Part shown: one piece after another, positions 29,175-40,199 of the stretch
Layout of the letters: every line of letters starts with the position of its first letter
Numbering within the stretch: the first letter of the stretch is position 1
Assembly: GCF_900100045.1 (NCBI RefSeq)
Contig: NZ_FNEA01000006.1
Coordinates: 169,944 to 233,943, forward strand
Reading direction: 5' to 3'
Length of the DNA stretch: 64,000 nucleotides
Source: Paracoccus denitrificans
GTDB lineage: Bacteria > Pseudomonadota > Alphaproteobacteria > Rhodobacterales > Rhodobacteraceae
Translations under genes and position numbers: made by a program
The notes under the pieces: generated by a model
What the model was told of the DNA's origin: nothing
The model's input: the letters and a program-made list of their open reading frames with translations, nothing else
The model's database searches: none

Positions 29175-29276
29175 ATGACTCGGATGCAGCAGATCATTGC
29201 CACGGCCCGGCACGCGCATGACGGCGCGCGCCCTGCCGTGAATCCCCGCGGTCTCCTTCTTCTTACGCTGCGCTGA
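29175..29276 (+). CDS. leuL: leu leader peptide (attenuation)
   Basis: 33-residue open frame directly before leuA, ending RGLLLLTLR: five Leu codons (CTC CTT CTT CTT ... CTG) in the last seven, several of them rare CTT in this high-GC genome. This is the design of transcription-attenuation leaders, where ribosome stalling at Leu codons under leucine starvation changes the downstream RNA fold and allows leuA expression. The peptide has no other recognisable feature. It stops 72 bases before leuA. Confidence 0.75.
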   Translation: MTRMQQIIATARHAHDGARPAVNPRGLLLLTLR

Positions 29277-29317
29277 GCGGGTCTCCGGGCCGCCGCTCAG
29301 TCAGGTTCGTGCCCGGA
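29275..29317 (+). promoter_or_regulatory. Mutually exclusive hairpins between leu leader and leuA
   Basis: Stem A pairs GAGCGG (29275-29280) with CCGCTC (29293-29298) and overlaps the leader stop codon. Stem B pairs TCCGGGC (29284-29290) with GCCCGGA (29311-29317). They share bases, so only one can form, as in an attenuator switch. No U-run follows stem B, so termination might be Rho-dependent or control might act on translation. Confidence 0.5.
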
Positions 29318-29348
29318 CCCCTGCGAGCATGAAGAAGGATTCCCCAAA

Positions 29349-30911
29349 ATGACCGATCCGAACCGCGTATTGATCTTTGACACCACCCTGCGCGACGGCG
29401 AGCAATCGCCCGGCGCCACCATGAGCCATACCGAAAAGCTGGACATCGCCGAGATGCTAGACGAGATGGGCGTCGATATCATCGAGGCCGGTTTCCCCAT
29501 CGCCTCGGAAGGCGATTTCACCGCCGTCTCCGAGATCGCCAGGCGCGCCAAGAACTCGGTGATCTGTGGCCTGGCACGGGCGCAGTTTCCCGATATCGAC
29601 CGCTGCTGGGAGGCGGTGAAGCATGCGCAGAAGCCGCGCATCCACACCTTCATCGGCACCTCGCCGCTGCACCGCGCCATCCCCAACCTGGACATGGACC
29701 AGATGGCCGAGCGCATCCACGACACCGTGACCCATGCCCGCAACCTGTGCGACAACGTGCAATGGTCGGCCATGGACGCCACCCGGACCGAGCACGACTA
29801 TCTGTGCCGCGTGGTCGAGATCGCGATCAAATGCGGCGCGACCACCATCAACATCCCCGATACCGTCGGCTATACTGCGCCGCGCGAATCCGCCGCGCTG
29901 ATCCGCATGCTGCTGGAACGGGTGCCGGGCGCCGATACCGTCGTCTTCGCCACGCATTGCCACAACGACCTGGGCATGGCGACGGCGAACTCTCTGGCCG
30001 CGGTCGAGGCGGGTGCGCGCCAGGTCGAATGCACCATCAACGGCCTGGGCGAACGCGCCGGCAACACGGCGCTGGAGGAGGTGGTGATGGCGCTGAAGGT
30101 GCGCCACGACATCATGCCCTATACGACCGGCATCGACACCACCAAGATCATGGGCCTGTCGCGGCGCGTTTCGCAAGCCTCGGGCTTCCTGGTGCAACCG
30201 AACAAGGCGGTGGTCGGCAAGAACGCCTTCCTGCACGAATCCGGCATCCACCAGGACGGCGTGCTGAAGAATGTCGAGACCTTCGAGATCATGAAGCCCG
30301 CCGATATCGGCCTGAACGAGGCCAATATCGCCATGGGCAAGCATTCCGGCCGCGCCGCGCTGCGCGCCAAGCTGAAGGATCTGGGCTATGAGCTGGGCGA
30401 CAACCAGCTGAAGGATGTCTTCATCCGCTTCAAGGCGCTGGCCGACCGCAAGAAGGAGGTCTATGACGACGACCTGGTCGCGCTGGTCCAGGATGCCGCG
30501 ACGAATACCGAGGACGACCATCTGCAGGTCAAGCATCTGCGCGTCGTCTGCGGCAGCGACGGGCAATCGGCCGACCTGACCATGCTGGTCGGCGGCGAGG
30601 AGCAGACCGTCCATGCCGAGGGCGACGGTCCGGTCGATGCCTGCTTCAACGCCGTCAAGGCGATCTGGCCGCATCGGGCGCGTCTGCAGCTCTATCAGGT
30701 CCATGCCGTGACCGAGGGCACCGATGCCCAGGCCACCGTCAGCGTGCGCATGGAGGAAGAGGGCCGCATCGCCACCGGCCAGGCCTCGGATACCGACACC
30801 ATCCTGGCCAGCGTCAAGGCCTATGTCGGGGCGCTGAACCGGCTGAAGGTGCGCCGCGACATGGTCGGCGAAGGCGCCGATGCCAAGCAGGTCAGCATGT
30901 ATTCGCACTGA
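29349..30911 (+). CDS. leuA: 2-isopropylmalate synthase
   Basis: 520-residue first enzyme of leucine synthesis, condensing acetyl-CoA with 2-ketoisovalerate. The catalytic HMGL-like barrel opens with VLIFDTTLRDGEQSPGATM (Arg and Asp of the metal/substrate site), has HCHNDLGMATANS with the metal His pair, and GLGERAGN; the C-terminal LeuA dimer domain gives leucine feedback inhibition. GAAGGA lies 9 bp before the ATG. Preceded by its own leader peptide. Confidence 0.96.
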   Translation: MTDPNRVLIFDTTLRDGEQSPGATMSHTEKLDIAEMLDEMGVDIIEAGFPIASEGDFTAVSEIARRAKNSVICGLARAQFPDIDRCWEAVKHAQKPRIHTFIGTSPLHRAIPNLDMDQMAERIHDTVTHARNLCDNVQWSAMDATRTEHDYLCRVVEIAIKCGATTINIPDTVGYTAPRESAALIRMLLERVPGADTVVFATHCHNDLGMATANSLAAVEAGARQVECTINGLGERAGNTALEEVVMALKVRHDIMPYTTGIDTTKIMGLSRRVSQASGFLVQPNKAVVGKNAFLHESGIHQDGVLKNVETFEIMKPADIGLNEANIAMGKHSGRAALRAKLKDLGYELGDNQLKDVFIRFKALADRKKEVYDDDLVALVQDAATNTEDDHLQVKHLRVVCGSDGQSADLTMLVGGEEQTVHAEGDGPVDACFNAVKAIWPHRARLQLYQVHAVTEGTDAQATVSVRMEEEGRIATGQASDTDTILASVKAYVGALNRLKVRRDMVGEGADAKQVSMYSH

Positions 30912-30943
30912 TCCCCTGCGAAACCACGGACAAGGGGCGGCGC

Positions 30944-33077
<2,134 letters not shown>

Positions 33078-33090
33078 GCGGGTTCGGCCC

Positions 33091-34023
33091 ATGGCGCGCA
33101 AGGGCCCAGATTACGCGGCTCCGGTCCGCCGCATCCTGGTTTCGCTGCTGGTGCTGGTGCTGCTGGCGGTGTTCCTGTTCTGGCAGATCGACAGCCCCAG
33201 GGCCGAACGGATGCGCGCGGCCTTCATCGACCGCTTCGTGCCCAGCTTCGACTGGGTGATGGCGCCGGTGACCAAGGTCTCGCGCATGGTGGCGGGGTTC
33301 CAGTCCTATGCCCGGCTCTACGAGCAGAATCAGGAATTGCGCCGCGAGTTGCAGAAGATGTCGGCCTGGAAAGAGGCCGCGGTTCAGCTCGAGCAGGAAA
33401 ACGCCAAGCTGCTGGCGCAGAACAATGTGAGGATCGACCCGGCGCTGACCTCGGTCTCGGGCGTGGTGCTGACCGACAGCGGCACGGCCTTCCGGCAATC
33501 GGTGCTGCTGAACGTGGGCGCGCGCGACGGCATCGTCGACGGCTGGGCGACCATGGACGGGCTGGGGCTGGTCGGGCGCATCTCGGGCGTGGGGCAGACC
33601 ACCAGCCGGGTGATGCTGCTGACCGATCCCTCCAGTCGCATCCCGGTGACCATCCTGCCCTCGGGGCAACATGCGCTGCTGACCGGGGACAACACCACCC
33701 TGCCGGCGCTGGATTTCATCGAAAGCCCGGAAAACCTGCGTCCCGGCGACCGGGTGGTCAGCTCGGGCGACGGAGGCGTGTTCCCGCCGGGCCTGCCGGT
33801 GGGCCAGGTGGCGCTGGCCAGCGACGGCCGGCTGCGGGTGCGGCTGGCCGCCGATTACGGCCGGCTGGAATTCCTGCGCGTGCTGCGCAGCCATCCGGCC
33901 GAGCAACTGGCCGATACCGGGCTGCTGATCCCGCCCCCGGCGACCGAGTTCATCGGCCCGCCCATGCCGCCGCTGGCCGATCCGCAGGACGCCGAGGCCG
34001 GGAACGGGGACGCAGATGATTGA
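33091..34023 (+). CDS. mreC: Rod-shape determining protein MreC
   Basis: 310-residue bitopic protein: N-terminal membrane helix (RILVSLLVLVLLAVFLFWQI), a coiled coil (about 75-120: RLYEQNQELRRELQKM and so on) and the periplasmic beta domain that contacts PBP2. The VLLNVGARDGIVDGWATMDG stretch is conserved. Starts 13 bp after mreB and overlaps mreD by 8 bases. Confidence 0.94.
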   Translation: MARKGPDYAAPVRRILVSLLVLVLLAVFLFWQIDSPRAERMRAAFIDRFVPSFDWVMAPVTKVSRMVAGFQSYARLYEQNQELRRELQKMSAWKEAAVQLEQENAKLLAQNNVRIDPALTSVSGVVLTDSGTAFRQSVLLNVGARDGIVDGWATMDGLGLVGRISGVGQTTSRVMLLTDPSSRIPVTILPSGQHALLTGDNTTLPALDFIESPENLRPGDRVVSSGDGGVFPPGLPVGQVALASDGRLRVRLAADYGRLEFLRVLRSHPAEQLADTGLLIPPPATEFIGPPMPPLADPQDAEAGNGDADD

Positions 34024-34546
34024 GCCCGCCGGCCGCCAGCGGATCGTGGGACAGGCGCTGTTCGTGGCGCTGTTCCTGGCGATCCTGTTCTGGCGGCTTC
34101 TGCCGCTGGCGCCGGGCCGCATCGGCTGGCCGGGACCGGACCTGGCGTTGTGCCTGGTGCTGGTCTGGGTGCTGCGCCGCCCCGAACAGGTGCCGGTCCT
34201 GACCATCGCCGCGCTGTTCCTGATCGAGGACATCCTGCTGATGCGGCCCATCGGCCTGGGCGCCGCGCTGGCCGTGATCGGCACCGAGGCCGCAAGAAAG
34301 CGCGAGCAGCGTTGGCGTGAACTGCCTTTCATGGTTGAATGGCTGCGGGTGGCGATGCTTCTGGCGTTGATGATGGTGGCGAACCGCGTCCTGCTGGCGA
34401 TCTTTTTCCTGCCCCTGCCGCCGCTTGGGCAGGTAATCCTGCAATTCATCGCGACGGTTGCCGCCTATCCGCTGGTCGCGGGACTTGCCGGCTGGGCGCT
34501 TGGCCTGCCGCGGGGCCGCGTCGAACGAGACACGAGGCATCGCTGA
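34016..34546 (+). CDS. mreD: Rod-shape determining protein MreD
   Basis: 176-residue multi-helix membrane protein in the mreD position. Hydrophobic helices include LFVALFLAILFWRLLPL and LALCLVLVWVLRR. Sequence conservation in MreD is low, so the call rests on topology plus operon order. It overlaps mreC and ends 3 bp before mrdA. Confidence 0.87.
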   Translation: MIEPAGRQRIVGQALFVALFLAILFWRLLPLAPGRIGWPGPDLALCLVLVWVLRRPEQVPVLTIAALFLIEDILLMRPIGLGAALAVIGTEAARKREQRWRELPFMVEWLRVAMLLALMMVANRVLLAIFFLPLPPLGQVILQFIATVAAYPLVAGLAGWALGLPRGRVERDTRHR

Positions 34547-34549
34547 GCC

Positions 34550-36493
34550 ATGCGCAAGTCGGAACGCGAAATCGTCGAAAGCGGCCGCCTGATCACCCGC
34601 CGGGTGCTGATGCTGGGCGCGATCCAGGCGGCGGTCGTCTCGGCGCTGGGGCTGAAGCTGCGCTCGATGCAGGTCGAGCATGCCGACGAATACCGCATGC
34701 TGTCGGACGGCAACTCGATCAAGATCCGGCTGCTGCCACCGGCGCGCGGGCTGATCCTGGACCGCCACGGCACCATCATCGCGGGGAACGAGCAGAACTA
34801 TCGCGTCACCCTGACCCGCGAGGAGGCGGGCGACGTCTCGGCCGTGATCGCGCGGCTGCGTCACATCATCCCGATGAGCGACCGCCAGATCGCCGATATC
34901 CTGGAAGAGATCCGCAAGCGCAGCGCCGTCACCCCGGTTCTGGTCGCCGACCGGCTGAGCTGGGCCGAATTTTCCTCGATCGCGCTCAACGCCCCTGCCC
35001 TGCCCGGCGTCACGCCCGAGGCCGGGCTGTCGCGCAGCTATCCGCGCGCCGGCGATTTCGCGCATGTGCTGGGCTATGTCGGCCCGGTCTCGGATTACGA
35101 CCTCTCGAAGATCGAGAACCCCGACCCGGTGCTGCGCCTGCCCGAGTTCCAGCTGGGCAAGGTCGGCATGGAGGCGAAGCTGGAGGAACCTCTGCGCGGC
35201 AAGGCCGGTTCGCGCCGGGTCGAGGTGAACAGCGCCGGGCGCGAGATGCGCGAGCTGTCGCGGCAAGAGGGCCAGCAGGGCGCCACGGTTCAAACCACGC
35301 TGGATGCGGGCCTGCAGAATTTCGCCACCCAGCGGCTGGGCAGCGAAAGCGCCGCCGCGGTGGTGATCGATGTCACGAATGGCGACATCCTGGCGATCTC
35401 CTCCTCGCCGGTCTTCGATCCGAACAAGTTCGTGCGCGGCATCTCGGGGCCGGATTACCGGGCGCTGATGAACCACGACCACCGGCCGCTGGCCGACAAG
35501 ACCGTGCAGGGCGTCTATCCTCCCGGCTCGACCTTCAAGATGGTGACGCTTCTGGCCGGGCTGGAGGCGGGCGTGATCAATGCCGGCTCGCGCTTCTATT
35601 GCCCCGGCTATACCCAGGTCGCCGGGCGGCGTTTCCATTGCTGGAGCCGCGGCGGCCACGGCATGGTCGACGCCCTGGGCAGCCTCGAACATTCCTGCGA
35701 CGTCTATTATTACGAGCTGGCGCAGCGCGTCGGCATCGACCGCATCGCTGCCATGGCGCGCAAGCTGGGCATCGGCGTGCGCCATGAGTTGCCCATGTCC
35801 GCCATCGCCGAGGGCATCGCCCCGGACCGCGCCTGGAAACGGGCCCGCTACGACCAGGAATGGCAGGTCGGCGATTCATTGAACGCCTCGATCGGCCAGG
35901 GCTATGTGCTGGCCTCGCCGCTGCAACTGGCGGTGATGACGGCGCGGGTCGCGACGGGACGCGCGGTCTCCCCGCGGCTGGTGCGCGCCATCGACGGCCA
36001 GCCCGAGCCGGTGCCGGAATGGCCCGAACTCGACATCAACCCGCTGAACCTGCGCACGGCACGGGCAGGCATGGATGCGGTGATGAACGGCAGCCGCGGC
36101 ACCGCGCGGCGGGCGCGCATCATCGCGCCGGAATGGCAGATGGCGGGCAAGACCGGCACCAGCCAGGTGCGCAACATCACCGCCGCCGAACGCGCGCGCG
36201 GCGTGATCTCGAACGAACAACTGCCCTGGAACCGCCGCGACCACGCGCTTTTCGTCTGTTTCGCGCCCTATGACATGCCGCGCTATGCGGTTTCGCTGGT
36301 GGTCGAGCATGGCGGCGGCGGCTCGGCCGTGGCTGCGCCCATCGCCCGCGACATCCTGCTTTACGCACTGGCGGACGGGCTGCCGCCGCTGACCGCCTAT
36401 CCCGAGAGCGAACGCGCCAAGGTCCAGGAAATATGGTCGCGCATGAACCTGACCCCCTCGGCCCGCAAGGGCGAGGGCCGCGCGAGGGCCTGA
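34550..36493 (+). CDS. mrdA: Penicillin-binding protein 2 (elongation transpeptidase)
   Basis: 647-residue class B PBP. N-terminal membrane helix (near 17-35), PBP dimerisation domain from LPPARGLILDRHG, and transpeptidase domain with S327xxK330 (PPGSTFK), SCD at the SxN position (HSCDVYYYE) and KTG at 534-536. It crosslinks peptidoglycan during elongation with RodA. Length is usual. Gap to rodA is 3 bp. Confidence 0.95.
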   Translation: MRKSEREIVESGRLITRRVLMLGAIQAAVVSALGLKLRSMQVEHADEYRMLSDGNSIKIRLLPPARGLILDRHGTIIAGNEQNYRVTLTREEAGDVSAVIARLRHIIPMSDRQIADILEEIRKRSAVTPVLVADRLSWAEFSSIALNAPALPGVTPEAGLSRSYPRAGDFAHVLGYVGPVSDYDLSKIENPDPVLRLPEFQLGKVGMEAKLEEPLRGKAGSRRVEVNSAGREMRELSRQEGQQGATVQTTLDAGLQNFATQRLGSESAAAVVIDVTNGDILAISSSPVFDPNKFVRGISGPDYRALMNHDHRPLADKTVQGVYPPGSTFKMVTLLAGLEAGVINAGSRFYCPGYTQVAGRRFHCWSRGGHGMVDALGSLEHSCDVYYYELAQRVGIDRIAAMARKLGIGVRHELPMSAIAEGIAPDRAWKRARYDQEWQVGDSLNASIGQGYVLASPLQLAVMTARVATGRAVSPRLVRAIDGQPEPVPEWPELDINPLNLRTARAGMDAVMNGSRGTARRARIIAPEWQMAGKTGTSQVRNITAAERARGVISNEQLPWNRRDHALFVCFAPYDMPRYAVSLVVEHGGGGSAVAAPIARDILLYALADGLPPLTAYPESERAKVQEIWSRMNLTPSARKGEGRARA

Positions 36494-36496
36494 CGC

Positions 36497-37639
36497 ATGA
36501 GCTATCTGAACTATCACGTCGCGCAGGTGCCGACGGGCTGGCGCAAGATCCTGCACCTGAACTGGCCGCTGGTGTTCCTGGTCACCGCCGTCAGCTGCAT
36601 CGGCTTTCTGATGCTCTATTCCGTCTCGGGCGGCGATATCGACAGATGGGCCGGCCCGCAGATGGAGCGCTTTGCCGTCGGCATGGTGCTGATGTTCGCG
36701 CTGGCCTTCGTGCCGATCTGGTTCTGGCGCTCGATCTCGGTGGCCTCCTATGTGATCTGCGTGGGCCTGCTGGTGCTGGTCGAGGTGATCGGCCATGTCG
36801 GCATGGGCGCGCAGCGCTGGCTGGTGCTGGGGCCGGTGCGCATCCAGCCGTCCGAGCTGACCAAGGTCGCCTTCGTGATGACTCTGGCGGCCTATTACGA
36901 CTGGCTGCCGGTCGAAAAGGTCTCGCGCCCGTTCTGGGTGCTGATCCCGGTCATCCTGATCCTGCTGCCGACCGGGCTGGTGCTGATGCAGCCCGACCTG
37001 GGCACCTCGATCATGCTGGTCGCCGGCGGCGGCATCGTCATGTTCGCGGCGGGCGTCAGCCTGTGGTATTTCGCCGGCGTCATCGCCATCGTCGTCGCCG
37101 GCGTCACCACAGTGATGGAAAGCCGCGGCACCGACTGGCAATTGCTGCACGACTATCAGTTCCGCCGCATCGACACCTTCCTCGACCCGGGCTCGGACCC
37201 GCTGGGTGCGGGATACAACATCGCGCAGGCGCAGATCGCGCTGGGATCGGGCGGCTGGTCGGGGCGCGGCTTCATGCAGGGCACGCAATCGCGGCTGAAC
37301 TTCCTGCCCGAAAAGCACACCGACTTCATCTTCACCTCGCTGGCCGAGGAATTCGGCTTCGTCGGCGCCTTCAGCCTGCTGATGCTCTATGTGCTGATCC
37401 TGGGGTTCTGCATGTATTCGGCGCTGACCAACCGCGACCGCTTCGCCAGCCTGCTGACCATTGGCATCGCCGGGACGTTCTTCCTTTACTTTTCCATCAA
37501 CATGGCCACGGTGATGGGCATGCTGCCCGCCAAGGGCTCGCCCCTGCCCCTGGTCAGTTACGGAGGAACCTCGCTGATGATCCTGTTGATGGCCTTTGGC
37601 ATCGTCCAATCCGCCCATGTCCATCGCCCCCGGGGCTGA
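36497..37639 (+). CDS. rodA: Peptidoglycan glycosyltransferase RodA
   Basis: 380-residue SEDS-family polymerase with about ten helices. Motifs: VLGPVRIQPSEL (conserved early loop), MQPDLGTSIML with the catalytic Asp region, GWSGRGFMQGTQSRLNFLPE and KHTDFIFTSLAEEFGF near the periplasmic loop, and the C-terminal SYGGTSLM. Partner of PBP2 and the Mre proteins. ghrA follows 9 bp later. Confidence 0.96.
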   Translation: MSYLNYHVAQVPTGWRKILHLNWPLVFLVTAVSCIGFLMLYSVSGGDIDRWAGPQMERFAVGMVLMFALAFVPIWFWRSISVASYVICVGLLVLVEVIGHVGMGAQRWLVLGPVRIQPSELTKVAFVMTLAAYYDWLPVEKVSRPFWVLIPVILILLPTGLVLMQPDLGTSIMLVAGGGIVMFAAGVSLWYFAGVIAIVVAGVTTVMESRGTDWQLLHDYQFRRIDTFLDPGSDPLGAGYNIAQAQIALGSGGWSGRGFMQGTQSRLNFLPEKHTDFIFTSLAEEFGFVGAFSLLMLYVLILGFCMYSALTNRDRFASLLTIGIAGTFFLYFSINMATVMGMLPAKGSPLPLVSYGGTSLMILLMAFGIVQSAHVHRPRG

Positions 37640-37648
37640 GGCGCGGCG

Positions 37649-38569
37649 ATGAAGGTCCTGTTCGCCGCCCCCGCACGGCTGTGGGATGCCTGGTCCCCCG
37701 CCCTGCGCAATGCCTGCTCCGAGATGGAGCTGTGCCGCGAGGGCGATCCCGCCGGCTTCGACGCGCTGATCTATGCGCCGGGCTATCCCGAGGACGGCAC
37801 GGTGCTGGATTTCACGCCCTTCACCCGCGCCCGGCTGGTGCAAAGCCTCTGGGCCGGGGTCGAGCGCATCGTGACCAATCCGACCCTGACCCAACCGCTC
37901 TGCCGCATGGTCGATCCGGGGCTGGCGCAGGGCATGGTGGACTATTGCGCCGGCTGGGCGATGCGGGCGCATCTGGGCATGGACCGCTATGCCCAGGACG
38001 GCATCTGGCGCAACCACCTGACCCCACCGCTGGCACGCGAGCGCGGCGTGACCGTGCTGGGCATGGGCGAGTTGGGCCGGGCGGTGGCATCGGCGCTGAC
38101 GGGTCTGGGCTTTCGCGTTACCGGCTGGTCGCAATCGGGGCGCCCGGTGCCGGGGATCGAGGCTCTGGCCGGCGCGGCCCTGCCCGAGGCACTGCGCCGC
38201 GCCGAGGTGCTGATCTGCCTGCTGCCCGACACGCCCGAGACGCGCAACCTGCTCGACGCCGACCGGCTGGCGCTGCTGCCGCAGGGCGCGACGGTGATCA
38301 ATGCCGGGCGCGGCACGCTGATCGACGAGAGGGCCTTGCTGGCCGCGCTGGACCAGGGCCGGCCGGGCCATGCCGTGCTGGACGTTTTCCGCAGCGAGCC
38401 CTTGCCGCCCGACCACCCGTTCTGGGCCCATCCCGGGGTCACCGTCACGCCCCATGTCGCGGCCGAGACCCGGCCGGTCAGCGCCGCCCCGGTCGTGGCC
38501 GAAAACCTGCGCCGCGCCATGCGGGACGAGCCGCTTCTGCATCTGGTGGACCGGACGCGCGGCTATTGA
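37649..38569 (+). CDS. ghrA: Glyoxylate/hydroxypyruvate reductase A
   Basis: 306-residue D-2-hydroxyacid dehydrogenase reducing glyoxylate or hydroxypyruvate with NAD(P)H. The Rossmann GMGELGRAVA at about 135, NAGRGTLID and the catalytic His in TPHVAAETRP are present, with the Arg/Glu of the triad in between. It is the last gene of the rod-shape cluster by spacing, a frequent neighbour rather than a functional partner. Confidence 0.87.
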   Translation: MKVLFAAPARLWDAWSPALRNACSEMELCREGDPAGFDALIYAPGYPEDGTVLDFTPFTRARLVQSLWAGVERIVTNPTLTQPLCRMVDPGLAQGMVDYCAGWAMRAHLGMDRYAQDGIWRNHLTPPLARERGVTVLGMGELGRAVASALTGLGFRVTGWSQSGRPVPGIEALAGAALPEALRRAEVLICLLPDTPETRNLLDADRLALLPQGATVINAGRGTLIDERALLAALDQGRPGHAVLDVFRSEPLPPDHPFWAHPGVTVTPHVAAETRPVSAAPVVAENLRRAMRDEPLLHLVDRTRGY

Positions 38570-38699
38570 CGACCCGGCGCGGCATATTTTGCGGCCGCAA
38601 TCCCGGGCATCCTGACGTTTTGCGCAACTTGCGCGCGCAGGGAAGCCGCCGGATAACGAAAGCGTATGGTAACGGCCCCGTGCCGATGGAGCGATTTTC

Positions 38700-40127
38700 A
38701 TGACGATCACCCCTGTTCTTCTGGCCGGAGGCTCGGGCACCCGGCTTTGGCCCGTCTCGCGCAAGAGTTTTCCCAAGCAGTTCGCCCCGCTGGTGGGCGA
38801 TGACAGCCTGTTCCAGGCCTCCGCCCGCCGCCTGTCAGGTCCGCGCTACGGCGCGCCGCTGGTGATGACCAATGCCGATTTCCGCTTCATCGTCGCCGAA
38901 CAGCTGGACCAGATCGGCATCGCGCCGGCGGCGATCCTGATCGAGCCCTCGGGCCGCAACACCGCCCCCGCGATCCTTGCCGCGGCGCTTCGCGCGGCCG
39001 AGACGGACCCCGATGCCGTGCTGCTGGTCGCGCCGTCGGATCATGTCGTGCCCGATACCGAGGCATTCGGCCGCGCCGTCGATCTGGGCCTGCCCGCGGC
39101 ACGGGCCGGCCGCATCGTCACCTTCGGCATCACCCCCACCCGCCCCGAGACCGGCTATGGCTATATGGAGGCCGAGGGCGGCAACGGCGGCGAAGGCCCG
39201 CTGGTGCTGAAACGCTTCGTCGAAAAGCCGGATGCCGAGAATGCGGCACGGATGATCGCTCAGGGCGATTTCCTGTGGAACGCAGGCATCTTCCTGTTCG
39301 CCGCCCGCACCATGGTCGAGGCATTCGAAACCCATGCGCCGGAATATCTGGGCCCCGTGCAGGCGGCGCTGACCGAGGCGCGCATGGACCTGGGTTTCCT
39401 GAGGCTTGCGCCCGAGCCCTGGGACGGGCTGCCGGACCGCTCGGTCGACTACGCCGTGCTGGAAAAGGCCGGCAACCTGTCGGTGGTGCGCTATTCGGGC
39501 CATTGGTCGGATCTGGGCGGCTGGGATGCGGTCTGGCACGAGATCCAGCGGGACGAACCGGCCGAGCGCGGCGCCGTGGTGGATGGGCGCTCGACCGCGA
39601 TCGACTGCGACAACGTGCTGTTGCGGGCGCAGGACGAGGGGATCGAGGTCGTCGGCATCGGCCTTAGGGACGTGATGGTCGTGGCCACCGACGACGCCGT
39701 GCTGGTGGCCGGCATGGACCGCGCGCAGGAGGTGCGCAAGGCGGTCAGCGCGCTCAAGGCCAAGGGCGCCCGCCAGGCCGAGCATTTCCTGCGCGATCAT
39801 CGCCCCTGGGGCTGGTTCGAGACGCTGGCGCTGGCCGACCGCTTCCAGGTCAAGCGCATCGTCGTCAATCCCGGCGCGGCGCTGTCGCTGCAATCGCATT
39901 TCCATCGGTCCGAGCATTGGATCGTGGTGTCCGGCACTGCGCGGGTGACGGTTGACGAGACGGTGACGCTGCTGACCGAGAACCAGTCGATCTATGTGCC
40001 GCTGGGCGCGGTCCACCGGCTGGAAAACCCCGGCAAGGTGCCGATGGTGCTGATCGAGGTGCAGACCGGCGTCTATCTGGGCGAAGACGATATCGTGCGC
40101 TACGAGGATGTCTATTCGCGCGGCTGA
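38700..40127 (+). CDS. manC: Mannose-1-phosphate guanylyltransferase / mannose-6-phosphate isomerase
   Basis: 475-residue bifunctional enzyme making GDP-mannose precursors. N-terminal nucleotidyltransferase domain with LLAGGSGTRLWPVSRKSFPKQ; FVEKPD and WNAGIFLF in the core; C-terminal cupin with RPWGWFETL and LQSHFHRSEHWIVVSGTA (type II PMI metal ligands). It supplies GDP-mannose for exopolysaccharide or related glycans; no other capsule genes lie nearby apart from the glycosyltransferase at 31 kb. Confidence 0.94.
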   Translation: MTITPVLLAGGSGTRLWPVSRKSFPKQFAPLVGDDSLFQASARRLSGPRYGAPLVMTNADFRFIVAEQLDQIGIAPAAILIEPSGRNTAPAILAAALRAAETDPDAVLLVAPSDHVVPDTEAFGRAVDLGLPAARAGRIVTFGITPTRPETGYGYMEAEGGNGGEGPLVLKRFVEKPDAENAARMIAQGDFLWNAGIFLFAARTMVEAFETHAPEYLGPVQAALTEARMDLGFLRLAPEPWDGLPDRSVDYAVLEKAGNLSVVRYSGHWSDLGGWDAVWHEIQRDEPAERGAVVDGRSTAIDCDNVLLRAQDEGIEVVGIGLRDVMVVATDDAVLVAGMDRAQEVRKAVSALKAKGARQAEHFLRDHRPWGWFETLALADRFQVKRIVVNPGAALSLQSHFHRSEHWIVVSGTARVTVDETVTLLTENQSIYVPLGAVHRLENPGKVPMVLIEVQTGVYLGEDDIVRYEDVYSRG

Positions 40128-40199
40128 CCGCCGCTCGCGGCATCGTGCAGGGTGCGACGGCTTGCGGTGCCGACACCGGCCGTCTAACCATGGCCGGCG

